From Lentilactobacillus hilgardii DSM 20176 = ATCC 8290 (GTDB taxonomy: Bacteria > Bacillota > Bacilli > Lactobacillales > Lactobacillaceae): a stretch of DNA of 39,098 nt. The translations under genes and the position numbers were made by a program. Numbering within the stretch: the stretch's first letter is position 1; each line of letters begins with the position of its first letter. Location: assembly GCF_000159315.1 (NCBI RefSeq), contig NZ_GG669993.1, positions 249,755 through 288,852 of the forward strand, written 5' to 3'. The notes under the pieces were generated by a model. The model saw nothing but the letters and a program-made list of their open reading frames with translations. It made no database searches and had not been told where the DNA came from. Shown piece by piece: positions 9,038 to 17,158 of this stretch.

Positions 9038-10255
9038 GTGAAAAGTAACTTGATTGCTTTTATCAAATTAATAGCTCGCTATATACTCATCGTGATAAAC
9101 GATGGGTTTATTTGTATGCGAGTAAAAAAGCGCTTAGTGTTGTTCGAGAGTTTTAATGGTAAAGACGTTAGTGACAATCCACTTGCTATATACAAGAAAA
9201 TAATTGAAGATAATCCGGATATGAAAAATAGTTGTTATTTCAGTGTTAAACCGTCTGCTTTTCGTAGACTGTCACAGGAATATCCGAAAATTCGATTATT
9301 GAAAAGATTTACACCTCTTTGGGTATGGTATAGTGCCCGAGCGTCGTTTTGGGTAATGAACTCCAGAATGCCACAATGGTGGAAAAAGAATAGGGGAACA
9401 ACATATATTCAGACGTGGCACGGGACACCATTAAAACGACTTGGCGTTGATATCAGTCATGTTGAAATTCCTGGTAATACAACACAACAGTATCATCAAC
9501 AATTTATTGATGAAGCGGATCGTTGGGATTATTTAATTGCCCCCAATGCTTATTCAAAAACTATTTTTCAATCAGCTTTTGGTTTTCATCATCATTTTTT
9601 GGATATTGGATACCCAAGAAACGACATCTTGTATCATGAAAATAATCTAAAATCGATTGATTTGCTCAAAAAACAATTATTAGGAACATCTCCGGAGCAT
9701 GTCATAATGTACGCACCTACATGGCGAGATGACGACTATCAAAAGCAGGGCGTCTATAAATTTGAGTTACCATTTAGTTTAAAAAAATTTTTTGAAGTTG
9801 TGGATTCAAACACCATGTTGATTATTCGTCCCCATTATTTAGTAAAAGATCACATTAATATTTCGGGATTTGAAGACCGAGTCAAAATTTGTGCAGAACA
9901 AGACATTAACCAATTATATTTAATAACCGATTTGCTGATTACAGATTATTCATCGGTTATGTTCGATTTTGCCAATTTGAAGCGGCCCATGTTATTCTTT
10001 CCGTATGATCTTGATCATTATCGTGATGAACTACGCGGTTTCTATTTTGAATATCAACCACAAAATTTACCGGGGCCAATGGTCACTGACGCAACTCGTT
10101 TTTACAGTGAGCTGGCATTGTTTAATACAACCAGACGTTTCACTGACTATGAAAAAAACTTGGAAGATTTCAATACAAAATTTTGTGCTTGGGAAAACGG
10201 AACGGCTTCACAAAAAGTGAGTGAAATTATTTTGAAGGGAATGTCGAAAGATTGA
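9038..10255 (+). CDS. CDP-glycerol glycerophosphotransferase family protein, TagF-like
   Basis: 405 aa. After an N-terminal hydrophobic stretch ([16 protein letters not shown]) come the family blocks: [14 protein letters not shown] with the conserved histidine, [28 protein letters not shown] and [13 protein letters not shown]. Members transfer glycerol phosphate from CDP-glycerol onto a teichoic-acid chain; the HGTP form and length are seen in polymerase-type (TagF) and related proteins, but whether it primes, extends or decorates is unclear. The GTG at 9038 is chosen because AAGGGTG lies just before it; frames from 9020 also exist. It is more AT-rich than its surroundings. It overlaps nfo by four bases. 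Confidence 0.85.
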   Translation: MKSNLIAFIKLIARYILIVINDGFICMRVKKRLVLFESFNGKDVSDNPLAIYKKIIEDNPDMKNSCYFSVKPSAFRRLSQEYPKIRLLKRFTPLWVWYSARASFWVMNSRMPQWWKKNRGTTYIQTWHGTPLKRLGVDISHVEIPGNTTQQYHQQFIDEADRWDYLIAPNAYSKTIFQSAFGFHHHFLDIGYPRNDILYHENNLKSIDLLKKQLLGTSPEHVIMYAPTWRDDDYQKQGVYKFELPFSLKKFFEVVDSNTMLIIRPHYLVKDHINISGFEDRVKICAEQDINQLYLITDLLITDYSSVMFDFANLKRPMLFFPYDLDHYRDELRGFYFEYQPQNLPGPMVTDATRFYSELALFNTTRRFTDYEKNLEDFNTKFCAWENGTASQKVSEIILKGMSKD

Positions 10256-11172
10256 GTAATCAAACATTTTTAATTGGGTCACATGTCAGTATGAATGGCA
10301 AAGATATGTTCTTGGGATCCGCAAAGGAAGCTGCCGGATTTGGTGAAAATGTATTTATGGTTTATACAGGGGCCCCTCAAAATACGGTCCGAAAACCTAT
10401 TGAAAAGCTAAATGGGCCGGCTGGAAAAGCGTACATGGCTGAACACAATTTGAAAGAAGTTGTTGTCCATGCACCGTACATTATTAATCTTGGAAATACG
10501 TTAAAACCACAAAACTTTGCTTTCGGCGTGCAATTCCTTCAACAGGAAATTGCACGTGCCGAAGCGATTGGGGCCAAACAAATTGTTTTACATCCGGGCG
10601 CACATGTCGGTGAGGGTCCTCAAAAGGCGATCGACCAAATAGCTAAAGGCCTAAATGAGGTGATTACAGATAATCAAAGCGCTCAAATTGCCTTGGAAAC
10701 GATGGCCGGTAAAGGAACGGAAGTTGGTATTACTTTTGAGCAACTGGCGGAAATTATAAGTAAGGTTTCGAATAACGAGAAACTATCTGTCACTTTTGAC
10801 ACCTGCCATACTAACGATGCCGGATACGATGTTAAAAACGATTTTGACGGCGTATTGAATGAATTTGACCACATTGTTGGTCTTGATCGATTAAAAGTCA
10901 TTCATTTAAACGATTCAAAAAATGAACGTGGCAGTCACAAAGACCGTCACCAAATTATCGGATTGGGAACAATCGGGTTTAAGGCTCTGAATTATATTGC
11001 TCATCATGATCAGCTGGCATCGGTTCCCAAAATTATGGAAACACCGATTTTAAAAGATCCAGAAAATAAACGTATTAAATATAATCCGCATGGCTATGAG
11101 GTCAGTATGTTAAGAAAGCAAGTGTTTAATCCCAGCATCATCGAAGATATGAAAGCGGGAAAACCTTTTTAA
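10252..11172 (+). CDS. nfo: Deoxyribonuclease IV (AP endonuclease)
   Basis: 306 aa, TIM-barrel endonuclease IV. The metal-ligand motifs are present in order: HVSMNG near the start, [49 protein letters not shown] and [22 protein letters not shown]. It cleaves DNA 5' to abasic sites in base-excision repair. The start is a TTG whose last two bases form the TGA stop of the upstream gene (four-base overlap), so translation is probably coupled; AAGGGA lies 11 bases upstream. Sharing a transcript with the teichoic-acid cassette is probably chance of position. It ends at a strong terminator. Confidence 0.96.
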   Translation: MSNQTFLIGSHVSMNGKDMFLGSAKEAAGFGENVFMVYTGAPQNTVRKPIEKLNGPAGKAYMAEHNLKEVVVHAPYIINLGNTLKPQNFAFGVQFLQQEIARAEAIGAKQIVLHPGAHVGEGPQKAIDQIAKGLNEVITDNQSAQIALETMAGKGTEVGITFEQLAEIISKVSNNEKLSVTFDTCHTNDAGYDVKNDFDGVLNEFDHIVGLDRLKVIHLNDSKNERGSHKDRHQIIGLGTIGFKALNYIAHHDQLASVPKIMETPILKDPENKRIKYNPHGYEVSMLRKQVFNPSIIEDMKAGKPF

Positions 11173-11239
11173 TGTGAGATTAGATTTGATTCTAAATAAA
11201 GATGGTTGGCAATCAAAAGTCACGCCTTATCAAATCCCG

Positions 11240-11297
11240 AAAAGGGTTCTGTAAAATCAATAAAGTTTACGTTGATTTTACAGAACCCTTTTCATTT
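11240..11297. terminator. Bidirectional terminator between nfo and the PpsR-type gene
   Basis: A 21-bp perfect stem (11240-11260 with 11272-11292; core GGGTTCTGTAAAATCAA) has an 11-base loop, with an AAAA start and a TTTTCATTTTT end. It serves both convergent genes. Confidence 0.92.
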
Positions 11298-11356
11298 TTG
11301 AGACTTTTGAATTTTCAAAAGTTGGACCTATTATGCTAAGTGGTCTTTGATAGTCA

Positions 11357-12178
11357 CTAATCTTCAAATGTTGTTGTATCTAAATTTAAGCTTTCCAAAA
11401 TAATGGTTGCGGTTTCCTCGATCGATTTGTTGGCAACATTGATGACCAGGCAACCAATCTTTTTATATAATTTTTTAGCGAAATCCAGCTCGATTTTGAT
11501 GTTTTTAGTATCTGAGTAAGGTGTGTCCGCACTTAATCCATAAGAGATCATTCGTTGTTTCCGAATTCTGCTTAATTTTTCGGGTGTATTTAGCAGACCG
11601 AAGATCCGGTCTTTCTTCACATGATTTAATTCATCCGGAATGTGTAGATCGGGTCCAATCGGTAGATTTGCGACACGCTGATTTTGATTGGCTAGATATA
11701 GTGAAAGCGGTGTTTTAGATGTTCGTGAAACGCCTAGTAACACAATGTCGGCTTCCAAAAGCCCTTTGGCGTTTTTCCCATCATCGTTTTCAACTGCAAA
11801 TTCGATTGCAGAAATACGTTCAAAATAATTTTCGTTTAAATCATGAATTAAACCCGGAACATGTGCAGGTTCCTCTCCGGTTGCCTCTGATAGCAACTTC
11901 ATTGGTGTTTGGATACAATCAAAATCATAGATCCCATGTTCTTTACAAAAAGTGACAACCATTTGGCTCAACTCGATGCTGACCAGTGTGTGGAAGATCA
12001 TGGCTTTTTTTGTTAAAGCTAAATTTAAAATACCCTTTAAAATTGATTCGGTTTGAATAAAAGGAAACCGCCTGATTTCTGCTTTGATATTTGGAAATTG
12101 TGAAGCGGCGGTTTGCGCTAAAGTTTGAGCAGTAGCACCACTTGAGTCAGAAATAATAAAGATATTTTGCGTTTTCAT
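11357..12178 (-). CDS. Pyruvate, phosphate dikinase regulatory protein family (PpsR/DUF299) kinase-phosphorylase
   Basis: 273 aa. Seen: N-terminal IFIISDSSGATAQTL, which is diagnostic of the family, and the P-loop-like GVSRTSKTPLSLY at about 149-161. Family members (RP1 of plants, PpsR of E. coli, YqfL of Bacillus) use ADP to phosphorylate, and phosphate to dephosphorylate, a threonine of pyruvate phosphate dikinase or PEP synthase. No such target gene is in this window, so its substrate here is unknown. I start at the ATG at 12178, preceded by GGGAGAAA; an in-frame ATG six codons upstream lies before that site. Divergent from rpsU. In the gene-order block it sits where many Firmicutes carry it. 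Confidence 0.93.
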   Translation of the reverse strand: MKTQNIFIISDSSGATAQTLAQTAASQFPNIKAEIRRFPFIQTESILKGILNLALTKKAMIFHTLVSIELSQMVVTFCKEHGIYDFDCIQTPMKLLSEATGEEPAHVPGLIHDLNENYFERISAIEFAVENDDGKNAKGLLEADIVLLGVSRTSKTPLSLYLANQNQRVANLPIGPDLHIPDELNHVKKDRIFGLLNTPEKLSRIRKQRMISYGLSADTPYSDTKNIKIELDFAKKLYKKIGCLVINVANKSIEETATIILESLNLDTTTFED

Positions 12179-12228
12179 ATAGATTTCTCCCATCAATTTT
12201 TTTCGACTCTAAAAGAAACTCCAAATAA

Positions 12229-12237
12229 ATTTTAACA
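12229..12237 (-). promoter_or_regulatory. Candidate extended -10 promoter of the PpsR-type gene
   Basis: On the minus strand this reads TGTTAAAAT, a near-consensus extended -10, about 50 bases before the start codon. No clear -35. Confidence 0.5.
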
Positions 12238-12263
12238 TGAAGCATTGTTTTTAACTTAAATCA

Positions 12264-12292
12264 TTGACGATATTTCGATTAATATGTATAAT
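12264..12292 (+). promoter_or_regulatory. Strong sigma-A promoter of rpsU
   Basis: TTGACG (12264-12269), exactly 17 bases, TATAAT (12287-12292). This is the best -35/-10 pair in the window and predicts a leader of about 70 bases before rpsU. Confidence 0.88.
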
Positions 12293-12371
12293 TTAATGCG
12301 AACCGTTTTAGTACAAAGTAAATGTGTGCTTTTAAACAGTTACATTTAAGCTCGGAGGGAGGGAATTTCAT

Positions 12372-12563
12372 ATGGCAAAGACAGTCGTTCGTAAAAACGA
12401 GTCTCTTGATGATGCTCTTCGACGCTTTAAACGTACAGTTTCTAAAAGCGGTACACTGCAAGAATATCGTAAACGGGAATTTTATGAAAAACCAAGTGTA
12501 AAACGTAAATTAAAGTCCGAAGCAGCACGTAAGCGGAACAATAAAAAGAAACGTCGTTTTTAA
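12372..12563 (+). CDS. rpsU: 30S ribosomal protein S21
   Basis: 63 aa, highly basic ([20 protein letters not shown]-like tail), with the S21 N-terminal block [17 protein letters not shown]. It binds late to the 30S subunit near the anti-Shine-Dalgarno end of 16S rRNA. A very strong purine-rich site (GGAGGGAGGG) lies 8 bases before the ATG. It has its own strong promoter and a strong terminator, so it is probably transcribed mostly on its own. The leader can pair TAAATGT (12319-12325) with ACATTTA (12342-12348). Confidence 0.97.
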   Translation: MAKTVVRKNESLDDALRRFKRTVSKSGTLQEYRKREFYEKPSVKRKLKSEAARKRNNKKKRRF

Positions 12564-12580
12564 TATGACATCACTTTTGA

Positions 12581-12618
12581 AGATCGGAGCTAATGTTTCA
12601 TTAGTCTCTGGTCTTTTT
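12581..12618 (+). terminator. Intrinsic terminator after rpsU
   Basis: A 15-bp stem with one bulged T (AGATCGGAG-CTAATG, loop TTT, CATTAG-T-CTCTGGTCT) followed by a run of T. Confidence 0.9.
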
Positions 12619-12659
12619 TATGTTAAAATTTAGACATACATTGAAAAGAGGTTTAACAG

Positions 12660-13109
12660 ATGAGTGTTTATGATCAGTTGAATTCAGATTTAAAAGATGC
12701 CATGAAGGCACGAGACAAAGTTAGACTGGGTGTGATTCGAGGATTGAAGTCTCAAATCATGAATGCCGAAGTTGATAACGGTAATCAAAAATTGACTGAT
12801 GAACAAATCAGTTCAGTTGTGATGAAAGAAATCAAACAGCAAAAAGAATCACTCGAAGAATTTCAAAAGGCTAATCGTGATGATTTGGTCAAAGATCAGA
12901 GTGCTAAACTTAAAATTGCTGAAGAGTACGCACCAAAACAGCTATCAGAAGACGAGGTTGAAGCAATTGTGAATCAGACAATTGAACAGTTACACGCTGA
13001 ATCTATGGCTGACTTCGGTAAGGTTATGGGTGCTATTATGCCAAAGGTCAAAGGAAAAGCCGATGGCAGCATCATTAACAAACTTGTCAAAAAACAGCTT
13101 CAAAGTTAA
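12660..13109 (+). CDS. yqeY: GatB/YqeY domain-containing protein
   Basis: 149 aa, normal length for YqeY. Seen: KDAMKARDKVRLGVIRGLKS near the start, the EEYAPKQLSEDEVE segment and the C-terminal DFGKVMGAIMPKVKGKADG block shared with the tail domain of GatB. The domain resembles the tRNA-binding tail of the amidotransferase; stand-alone YqeY proteins have no settled function. A GAGG site precedes the ATG. It follows rpsU, as in Bacillus. TGTTAAAAT at 12622-12630 is a possible extended -10 of its own. Confidence 0.94.
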   Translation: MSVYDQLNSDLKDAMKARDKVRLGVIRGLKSQIMNAEVDNGNQKLTDEQISSVVMKEIKQQKESLEEFQKANRDDLVKDQSAKLKIAEEYAPKQLSEDEVEAIVNQTIEQLHAESMADFGKVMGAIMPKVKGKADGSIINKLVKKQLQS

Positions 13110-13166
13110 AAAATCATTGATTATTAAATTAGCGCCAAGAATTGGTTCAACAACATTCCAATCGCT

Positions 13167-13194
13167 TTGGTTAACCTTTATTTTGTGATAGTAT
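13167..13194 (+). promoter_or_regulatory. Promoter of the phoH-ybeY-dgkA-era operon
   Basis: TTGGTT (13167-13172), 16 bases, TAGTAT (13189-13194) with TG one base upstream (extended -10). It lies in the 120-base gap between yqeY and phoH, 36 bases before the start codon. Confidence 0.6.
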
Positions 13195-13229
13195 CTGATT
13201 AATATTAATATTAAAAAGGAGCTAATTAA

Positions 13230-14195
13230 TTGGCTGAAACTCAACAGATTACAAAAGAATTTGTCGTGTCTGATCCTAATCAGCTGTTACAGCTCGTTGG
13301 AACTCAAAGCGAGTTTATAACGATTCTCGAAGAGGGTATGGGTGTTTCGATTAATGTCTTCGGCAACTCACTACGTGTCAGCGGTGATGAACAGTCGGTC
13401 GGCACAACGTTAAACATTTTGGATAACATCCTTACATTGGTCCAAAAGGGAATCAATATCAACAGCAGTGATTTTATCAGTGCGATTAATATGTCTCAAA
13501 ATGGGACGTTAGAATATTTTCAGGATTTATACAATCAAGTCTTGATTAAGGACGCTAAAGGTAAGGCCGTCCGGGTCAAAACATTTGGTCAGCGGCAGTA
13601 CATTCAGGCTATTTCGCATCATGACGTTGTCTTTGGTGTCGGCCCCGCCGGTACCGGTAAAACGTACTTGGCGGTTGTCATGGCAATTGCTGCACTTAAA
13701 AAAGGGACGGTTGATAAAATTGTATTGACAAGACCGGCGGTTGAAGCCGGAGAGAGCCTTGGCTTTCTGCCTGGAGACCTTAAAGAAAAGGTTGATCCAT
13801 ATTTGCGTCCGATTTATGATGCCTTACATGCGATCTTAGGCGCTGAGCACACTGAACGGTTAATGGATAGAGGCGTGATCGAGATAGCGCCTCTGGCCTA
13901 CATGAGAGGCCGTACACTTGATAATTCATTTGTGATCCTGGATGAAGCACAGAATACAACGAATATGCAGATGAAAATGTTCTTAACCCGTTTGGGCTTT
14001 GGGTCAAAGATGATTGTTAATGGTGATATTTCACAAATTGATTTACCTAAACATGCGGCCAGTGGGCTGGTCCGGGCTCAGGCAATTCTAAAGGGAATCG
14101 ATCAAATTGAATTTGTGACATTCAGTGCAAAGGATGTTGTTCGCCATCCTGTAGTTGCTAAAATCATTACGGCTTACGAAAAAAACGGTCAATAA
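13230..14195 (+). CDS. phoH: PhoH-like ATPase
   Basis: 321 aa. The N-terminal ~110 residues are a KH-like RNA-binding region; the P-loop ATPase follows with Walker A GPAGTGKT at 138-145 and Walker B VILDEAQN near 237, then the NGDISQIDLP sensor block. PhoH/PhoL proteins are RNA-associated ATPases whose linkage to ybeY suggests a part in RNA processing or ribosome quality control; the name comes from phosphate starvation in E. coli. The start is a TTG eight bases after AAAGGAG. Followed by ybeY after 23 bases. Confidence 0.95.
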   Translation: MAETQQITKEFVVSDPNQLLQLVGTQSEFITILEEGMGVSINVFGNSLRVSGDEQSVGTTLNILDNILTLVQKGININSSDFISAINMSQNGTLEYFQDLYNQVLIKDAKGKAVRVKTFGQRQYIQAISHHDVVFGVGPAGTGKTYLAVVMAIAALKKGTVDKIVLTRPAVEAGESLGFLPGDLKEKVDPYLRPIYDALHAILGAEHTERLMDRGVIEIAPLAYMRGRTLDNSFVILDEAQNTTNMQMKMFLTRLGFGSKMIVNGDISQIDLPKHAASGLVRAQAILKGIDQIEFVTFSAKDVVRHPVVAKIITAYEKNGQ

Positions 14196-14218
14196 TTATT
14201 GAATGAGGATTTTTAGTC

Positions 14219-14704
14219 ATGGATTTAGAAATTTACGATAAAACTGAAAAGGGCATCTCTGAAAAAGATGAAAAACTGATTCGGGATGTTTTAAACTTTG
14301 CCGGCTCATATATTCATTTAGCAGATAATACTGAGATGTCGGTCACACTTGTCAACAATAATGAGATTCACAAGATTAATCGTGAGTACCGGGGTGTTGA
14401 TCGGGCAACAGATGTTATCAGCTTTGCAATTGAGGATGAGGCCGAAGATGATGACTTTCCAATCGTGATGGATGAAGATATGCAGGAATCAATCCCTGAA
14501 AATATTGGTGACATCTTCGTATCGGTCGATAAAGTTGCAGAACAAGCGGACTATTTAGGTCATTCATTTCAAAGAGAACTCGGGTTCTTGGTTGTGCACG
14601 GTTTCCTCCATTTAAACGGTTACGATCACATGGAGAAAGCGGATGCAGACATCATGTTTCCGTTGCAAGAAGAGATTTTAAATGCCTATGGTCTTAAAAG
14701 ATAA
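14219..14704 (+). CDS. ybeY: Endoribonuclease YbeY (rRNA maturation factor)
   Basis: 161 aa. The zinc motif HGFLHLNGYDH (His 127, 131 and 137) and the RGVDRATDVISF block identify the family. YbeY is a metal-dependent RNase involved in 16S rRNA 3'-end maturation and 70S quality control. The acidic insertion around residues 72-90 (EDEAEDDDF) is longer than in E. coli but common in Firmicutes. A TGAGGA site precedes the ATG. It overlaps the dgkA start by 23 bases. Confidence 0.97.
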   Translation: MDLEIYDKTEKGISEKDEKLIRDVLNFAGSYIHLADNTEMSVTLVNNNEIHKINREYRGVDRATDVISFAIEDEAEDDDFPIVMDEDMQESIPENIGDIFVSVDKVAEQADYLGHSFQRELGFLVVHGFLHLNGYDHMEKADADIMFPLQEEILNAYGLKR

Positions 14705-15083
14705 GCGTCAGATAGAAAAGAATAAGCACTTTTTTCAGTCCGTTGGTCATGCACTGGAAGGCATTAAAAAACTGATTTTGGAGGAACGTAATTTCCGCTT
14801 TGATTTAATTATCACGGTGGTTGTCCTTTGTATCGGTCTTTTAATGAGGATTGAAATCTATGATTGGTTGTGGCTGTTTGCTGCGTTTTTCTCAGTTATC
14901 GGATCGGAAGTCTTGAATTCAATCGTGGAAAACGTTGTTGACTTAATCGTTGGTCATCATTTTGACCTAATGGCAAAACGTGCTAAGGATATTGCGGCCG
15001 GAGGCGTTCTTTTGTCCGCTATTTTCGCAATGATCATCGGAGCACTGATCTTCATTCCAAAGTTCGTCGAATTATTAAAATAA
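14682..15083 (+). CDS. dgkA: Diacylglycerol kinase family protein (probably undecaprenol kinase)
   Basis: 133 aa, three membrane spans (around residues 45-57, 60-75 and 107-126), with the signature ENVVDLIVGHHFDLMAKRAKDIAAG and the GSEVLNSIVENVVD motif. The prokaryotic DgkA fold phosphorylates lipid alcohols; Gram-positive members prefer undecaprenol, feeding the carrier lipid pool for wall polymers. This would serve peptidoglycan and the teichoic-acid enzymes in this window. The start lies inside ybeY (AGAAGAG about 7 bases upstream); an alternative ATG is two codons later. Confidence 0.93.
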   Translation: MPMVLKDKRQIEKNKHFFQSVGHALEGIKKLILEERNFRFDLIITVVVLCIGLLMRIEIYDWLWLFAAFFSVIGSEVLNSIVENVVDLIVGHHFDLMAKRAKDIAAGGVLLSAIFAMIIGALIFIPKFVELLK

Positions 15084-15095
15084 GTGAGGTAGAAA

Positions 15096-15998
15096 ATGGA
15101 TAATCCAAATTATCGTTCCGGCTTTGTGGCCATTGTTGGTCGACCAAACGTCGGTAAGTCAACTTTTTTAAATCGAGTAGTCGGGCAAAAAATCGCAATT
15201 ATGAGTGATAAAGCTCAAACGACTCGAAATAAGATTCAGGGTGTCTATACAACTGATGAGGCACAAGTTGTGTTCATCGATACACCGGGTATTCATAAAC
15301 CTCAAAACAAGCTTGGGGATTTTATGATGGATTCTGCACTATCGGCTTTAAAAGAAGTTGATGCAGTTCTCTTTATGGTTAATGCGACTGAACGGCGTGG
15401 TGCCGGTGATAATTTTATTATCGACAGATTAAAAGATGTTCATAAACCTATTTACTTATTGATTAATAAAATTGATGAGATAACACCTGATGACGTTATG
15501 GCAATTATTGAACAATATAAAAACGCCTTATCTTTTAAAGAGGTCTTCCCAATTTCAGCCTTACAAGGCAACAATGTTCCCGAGTTGTTAACGTCACTCA
15601 TTAAGGAATTGCCAAACGGTCCTCAGTATTATCCAAAGGATCAGGTTACCGATCATCCGGAACGTTTTGTCATTTCAGAATTGATTCGAGAAAAAGTACT
15701 TCAAATGACACGTCAGGAAATTCCACATTCAACGGCGGTCTATATTGAGAGTATAAAAAAACAGGATGAGGTATTACACATTCAGGCAACAATTATTGTT
15801 GAACGTGACGGTCAAAAAGGGATTGTTATCGGTAAGGGTGGTTCTATGCTAAAAAAAATTGGCACCCTGGCTCGAAAAGATATTGAAAACATGATGGGTA
15901 ACAAAGTTTATTTGGAATTATGGGTTAAAGTTGAAGCACATTGGCGTGATAAAGCAAATTTACTAAATTCCTATGGTTATAAAAAGGGCAACTATTAA
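15096..15998 (+). CDS. era: GTPase Era
   Basis: 300 aa. G1 GRPNVGKS at 15-22, effector TTRNKIQG, G3 DTPGIHK at 62-68, G4 NKID near 124, SALQG near 151, and a C-terminal KH domain with [14 protein letters not shown] near 245. Era binds the 3' end of 16S rRNA and acts in 30S assembly. All motifs are intact. It begins 12 bases after dgkA with a GTGAGG site; the cytidine deaminase gene often found between dgkA and era in Bacillus is absent. Confidence 0.98.
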   Translation: MDNPNYRSGFVAIVGRPNVGKSTFLNRVVGQKIAIMSDKAQTTRNKIQGVYTTDEAQVVFIDTPGIHKPQNKLGDFMMDSALSALKEVDAVLFMVNATERRGAGDNFIIDRLKDVHKPIYLLINKIDEITPDDVMAIIEQYKNALSFKEVFPISALQGNNVPELLTSLIKELPNGPQYYPKDQVTDHPERFVISELIREKVLQMTRQEIPHSTAVYIESIKKQDEVLHIQATIIVERDGQKGIVIGKGGSMLKKIGTLARKDIENMMGNKVYLELWVKVEAHWRDKANLLNSYGYKKGNY

Positions 15999-16054
15999 GA
16001 TTAAGCATGATTAGTTGATAATGATAATGGGCTGCGTCTTTTTTAATAAACATT

Positions 16055-16087
16055 GAAGATCTGTCATCTTCGGCTAAGATCTTTTTT
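16055..16087 (+). terminator. Terminator between era and recO with a competing hairpin
   Basis: AAGATCT (16056-16062) pairs with AGATCTT (16077-16083) before a T run to 16087. A second hairpin GAAGAT/ATCTTC (16055-16060 with 16066-16071) uses the same left arm and would exclude it. Confidence 0.7.
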
Positions 16088-16104
16088 CAAGAGGGGTGAA
16101 TTTC

Positions 16105-16866
16105 TTGGTCAAAGCAAAACTTGCTGAGTTTCACGGTATTTTACTTTATACAAAAGCCTATCGGGAACGAGATTTACTTATCAAATTTTTGACAAGGGAA
16201 TTCGGGAAAAAGATGTTTTTGGTTCATGGCGCCAAACGACCAAAGTTTCGAATGCGGGCTGCAATTCTACCATTTACCTATGGCGCTTACTTTGGTGATC
16301 TTAAAGATGACGGCCTAAGTTACATTAACAATTATAAAAGCATTGACCACTTTCAAGGCATTACAGCCGATATTACCAAGAACGCCTATGCGACTTATAT
16401 TATGTCGTTGATTGATCTGGCTTTTCAGGATAGTATTGCAATTCCAAAATGGTACGATCAATTAATGATCGGCTTAAGTTTAATTGATGATGGTTTCGAC
16501 GAAGAAATCATTACTAATATTTTTGAAATTCAATTATTATCGGCTTTTGGTGTTGAACCTGATTGGGTTGATTGCGCCATTTGTCATCGGCGAGACCTAC
16601 CTTTTGATTATTCTGAAGCATATGGCGGCCTGCTTTGCCAGAACCATTTTGATAAGGATCCATACAGGTTACACCTTGATCAAAGAACAATTTATTTTCT
16701 CAGGTTATTCTCAATTGTTGATTTAACCAAGCTTAAAACGATTCAAATGAGTGATAAAACAAAGAAATCGCTTCGAAAGGTTATTGACCAAATTTATACG
16801 AATTCAGTTGGTGTCGTGCCTAAAAGCAAACGATTTATTGACCAACTCGGTAAATTCAAAATTTGA
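16105..16866 (+). CDS. recO: DNA repair protein RecO
   Basis: 253 aa. N-terminal OB fold (FHGILLYTKAYRERDLLIKFLT, KRPKFR), helical C-terminal domain and a zinc-finger-like cysteine set (DCAICHRR, then LLCQNH). RecO works with RecR to load RecA on SSB-coated single-stranded DNA. I choose the TTG at 16105 because GAGGGGTGA lies 5-8 bases before it; a GTG at 16096 is inside that site. It sits between the era terminator and the glyQS leader, so its own promoter or readthrough must supply transcription. Confidence 0.96.
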   Translation: MVKAKLAEFHGILLYTKAYRERDLLIKFLTREFGKKMFLVHGAKRPKFRMRAAILPFTYGAYFGDLKDDGLSYINNYKSIDHFQGITADITKNAYATYIMSLIDLAFQDSIAIPKWYDQLMIGLSLIDDGFDEEIITNIFEIQLLSAFGVEPDWVDCAICHRRDLPFDYSEAYGGLLCQNHFDKDPYRLHLDQRTIYFLRLFSIVDLTKLKTIQMSDKTKKSLRKVIDQIYTNSVGVVPKSKRFIDQLGKFKI

Positions 16867-16877
16867 GTCGATCCATC

Positions 16878-16907
16878 GTTGACATTCTAGAATATGTCAA
16901 CTAAGAT
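16878..16907 (+). promoter_or_regulatory. Candidate promoter of the glyQS leader, overlaid by an inverted repeat
   Basis: TTGACA (16879-16884), 17 bases, TAAGAT (16902-16907). The inverted repeat GTTGACAT (16878-16885) / ATGTCAAC (16894-16901) covers the -35 and runs up to the -10. The same repeat could instead form a hairpin after recO, but no proper T run follows. Confidence 0.5.
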
Positions 16908-16934
16908 TATTTTGAGTTAAATATTTTCGGTGAT

Positions 16935-17133
16935 GAGAAAAGAAATTAGGCATTCATTTTTTTCAACGAAGCTGGGATAGTGTAAGCCGGCTAGAAATTG
17001 ATGACTAAAAGGCACTTTTTGAGCCGAATGAATTAAGTGCTGGTGTTAAACCAGAAGTAGGGTGGAACCGCGAGACCATCGTCCCTATGTTTAAGTGGCA
17101 AATTGTAACCGTCACTGAACATAGGGACTTTTT
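16935..17133 (+). promoter_or_regulatory. Glycine T-box riboswitch controlling glyQS
   Basis: In stem I, AAAAG pairs with CTTTTT and the specifier GGC (Gly) is at 17011-17013. Stem III is CTGG/CCAG around 17040. The T-box bulge TGGAACC is at 17063-17069 with antiterminator helices TAGGG/CCCTA and GCG/CGT. The competing terminator pairs GTCCCTATGTT (17081-17091) with AACATAGGGAC (17118-17128) before a T run. The fourth bulge base A can pair with the U73 discriminator of bacterial tRNA-Gly, which agrees with the specifier. Confidence 0.95.
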
Positions 17134-17158
17134 GCGTGAAAAATTAGGAGGAATTTAA

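Noticed and set aside
11240-11297. Long perfect hairpin as a small RNA or mobile repeat
   Set aside because: It lies between two convergent gene ends and has A and T runs on either side; a bidirectional terminator explains it.
12279-12461. Minus-strand 60-codon frame over rpsU
   Set aside because: It runs opposite the S21 gene and its promoter; no ribosome-binding site and no similarity.
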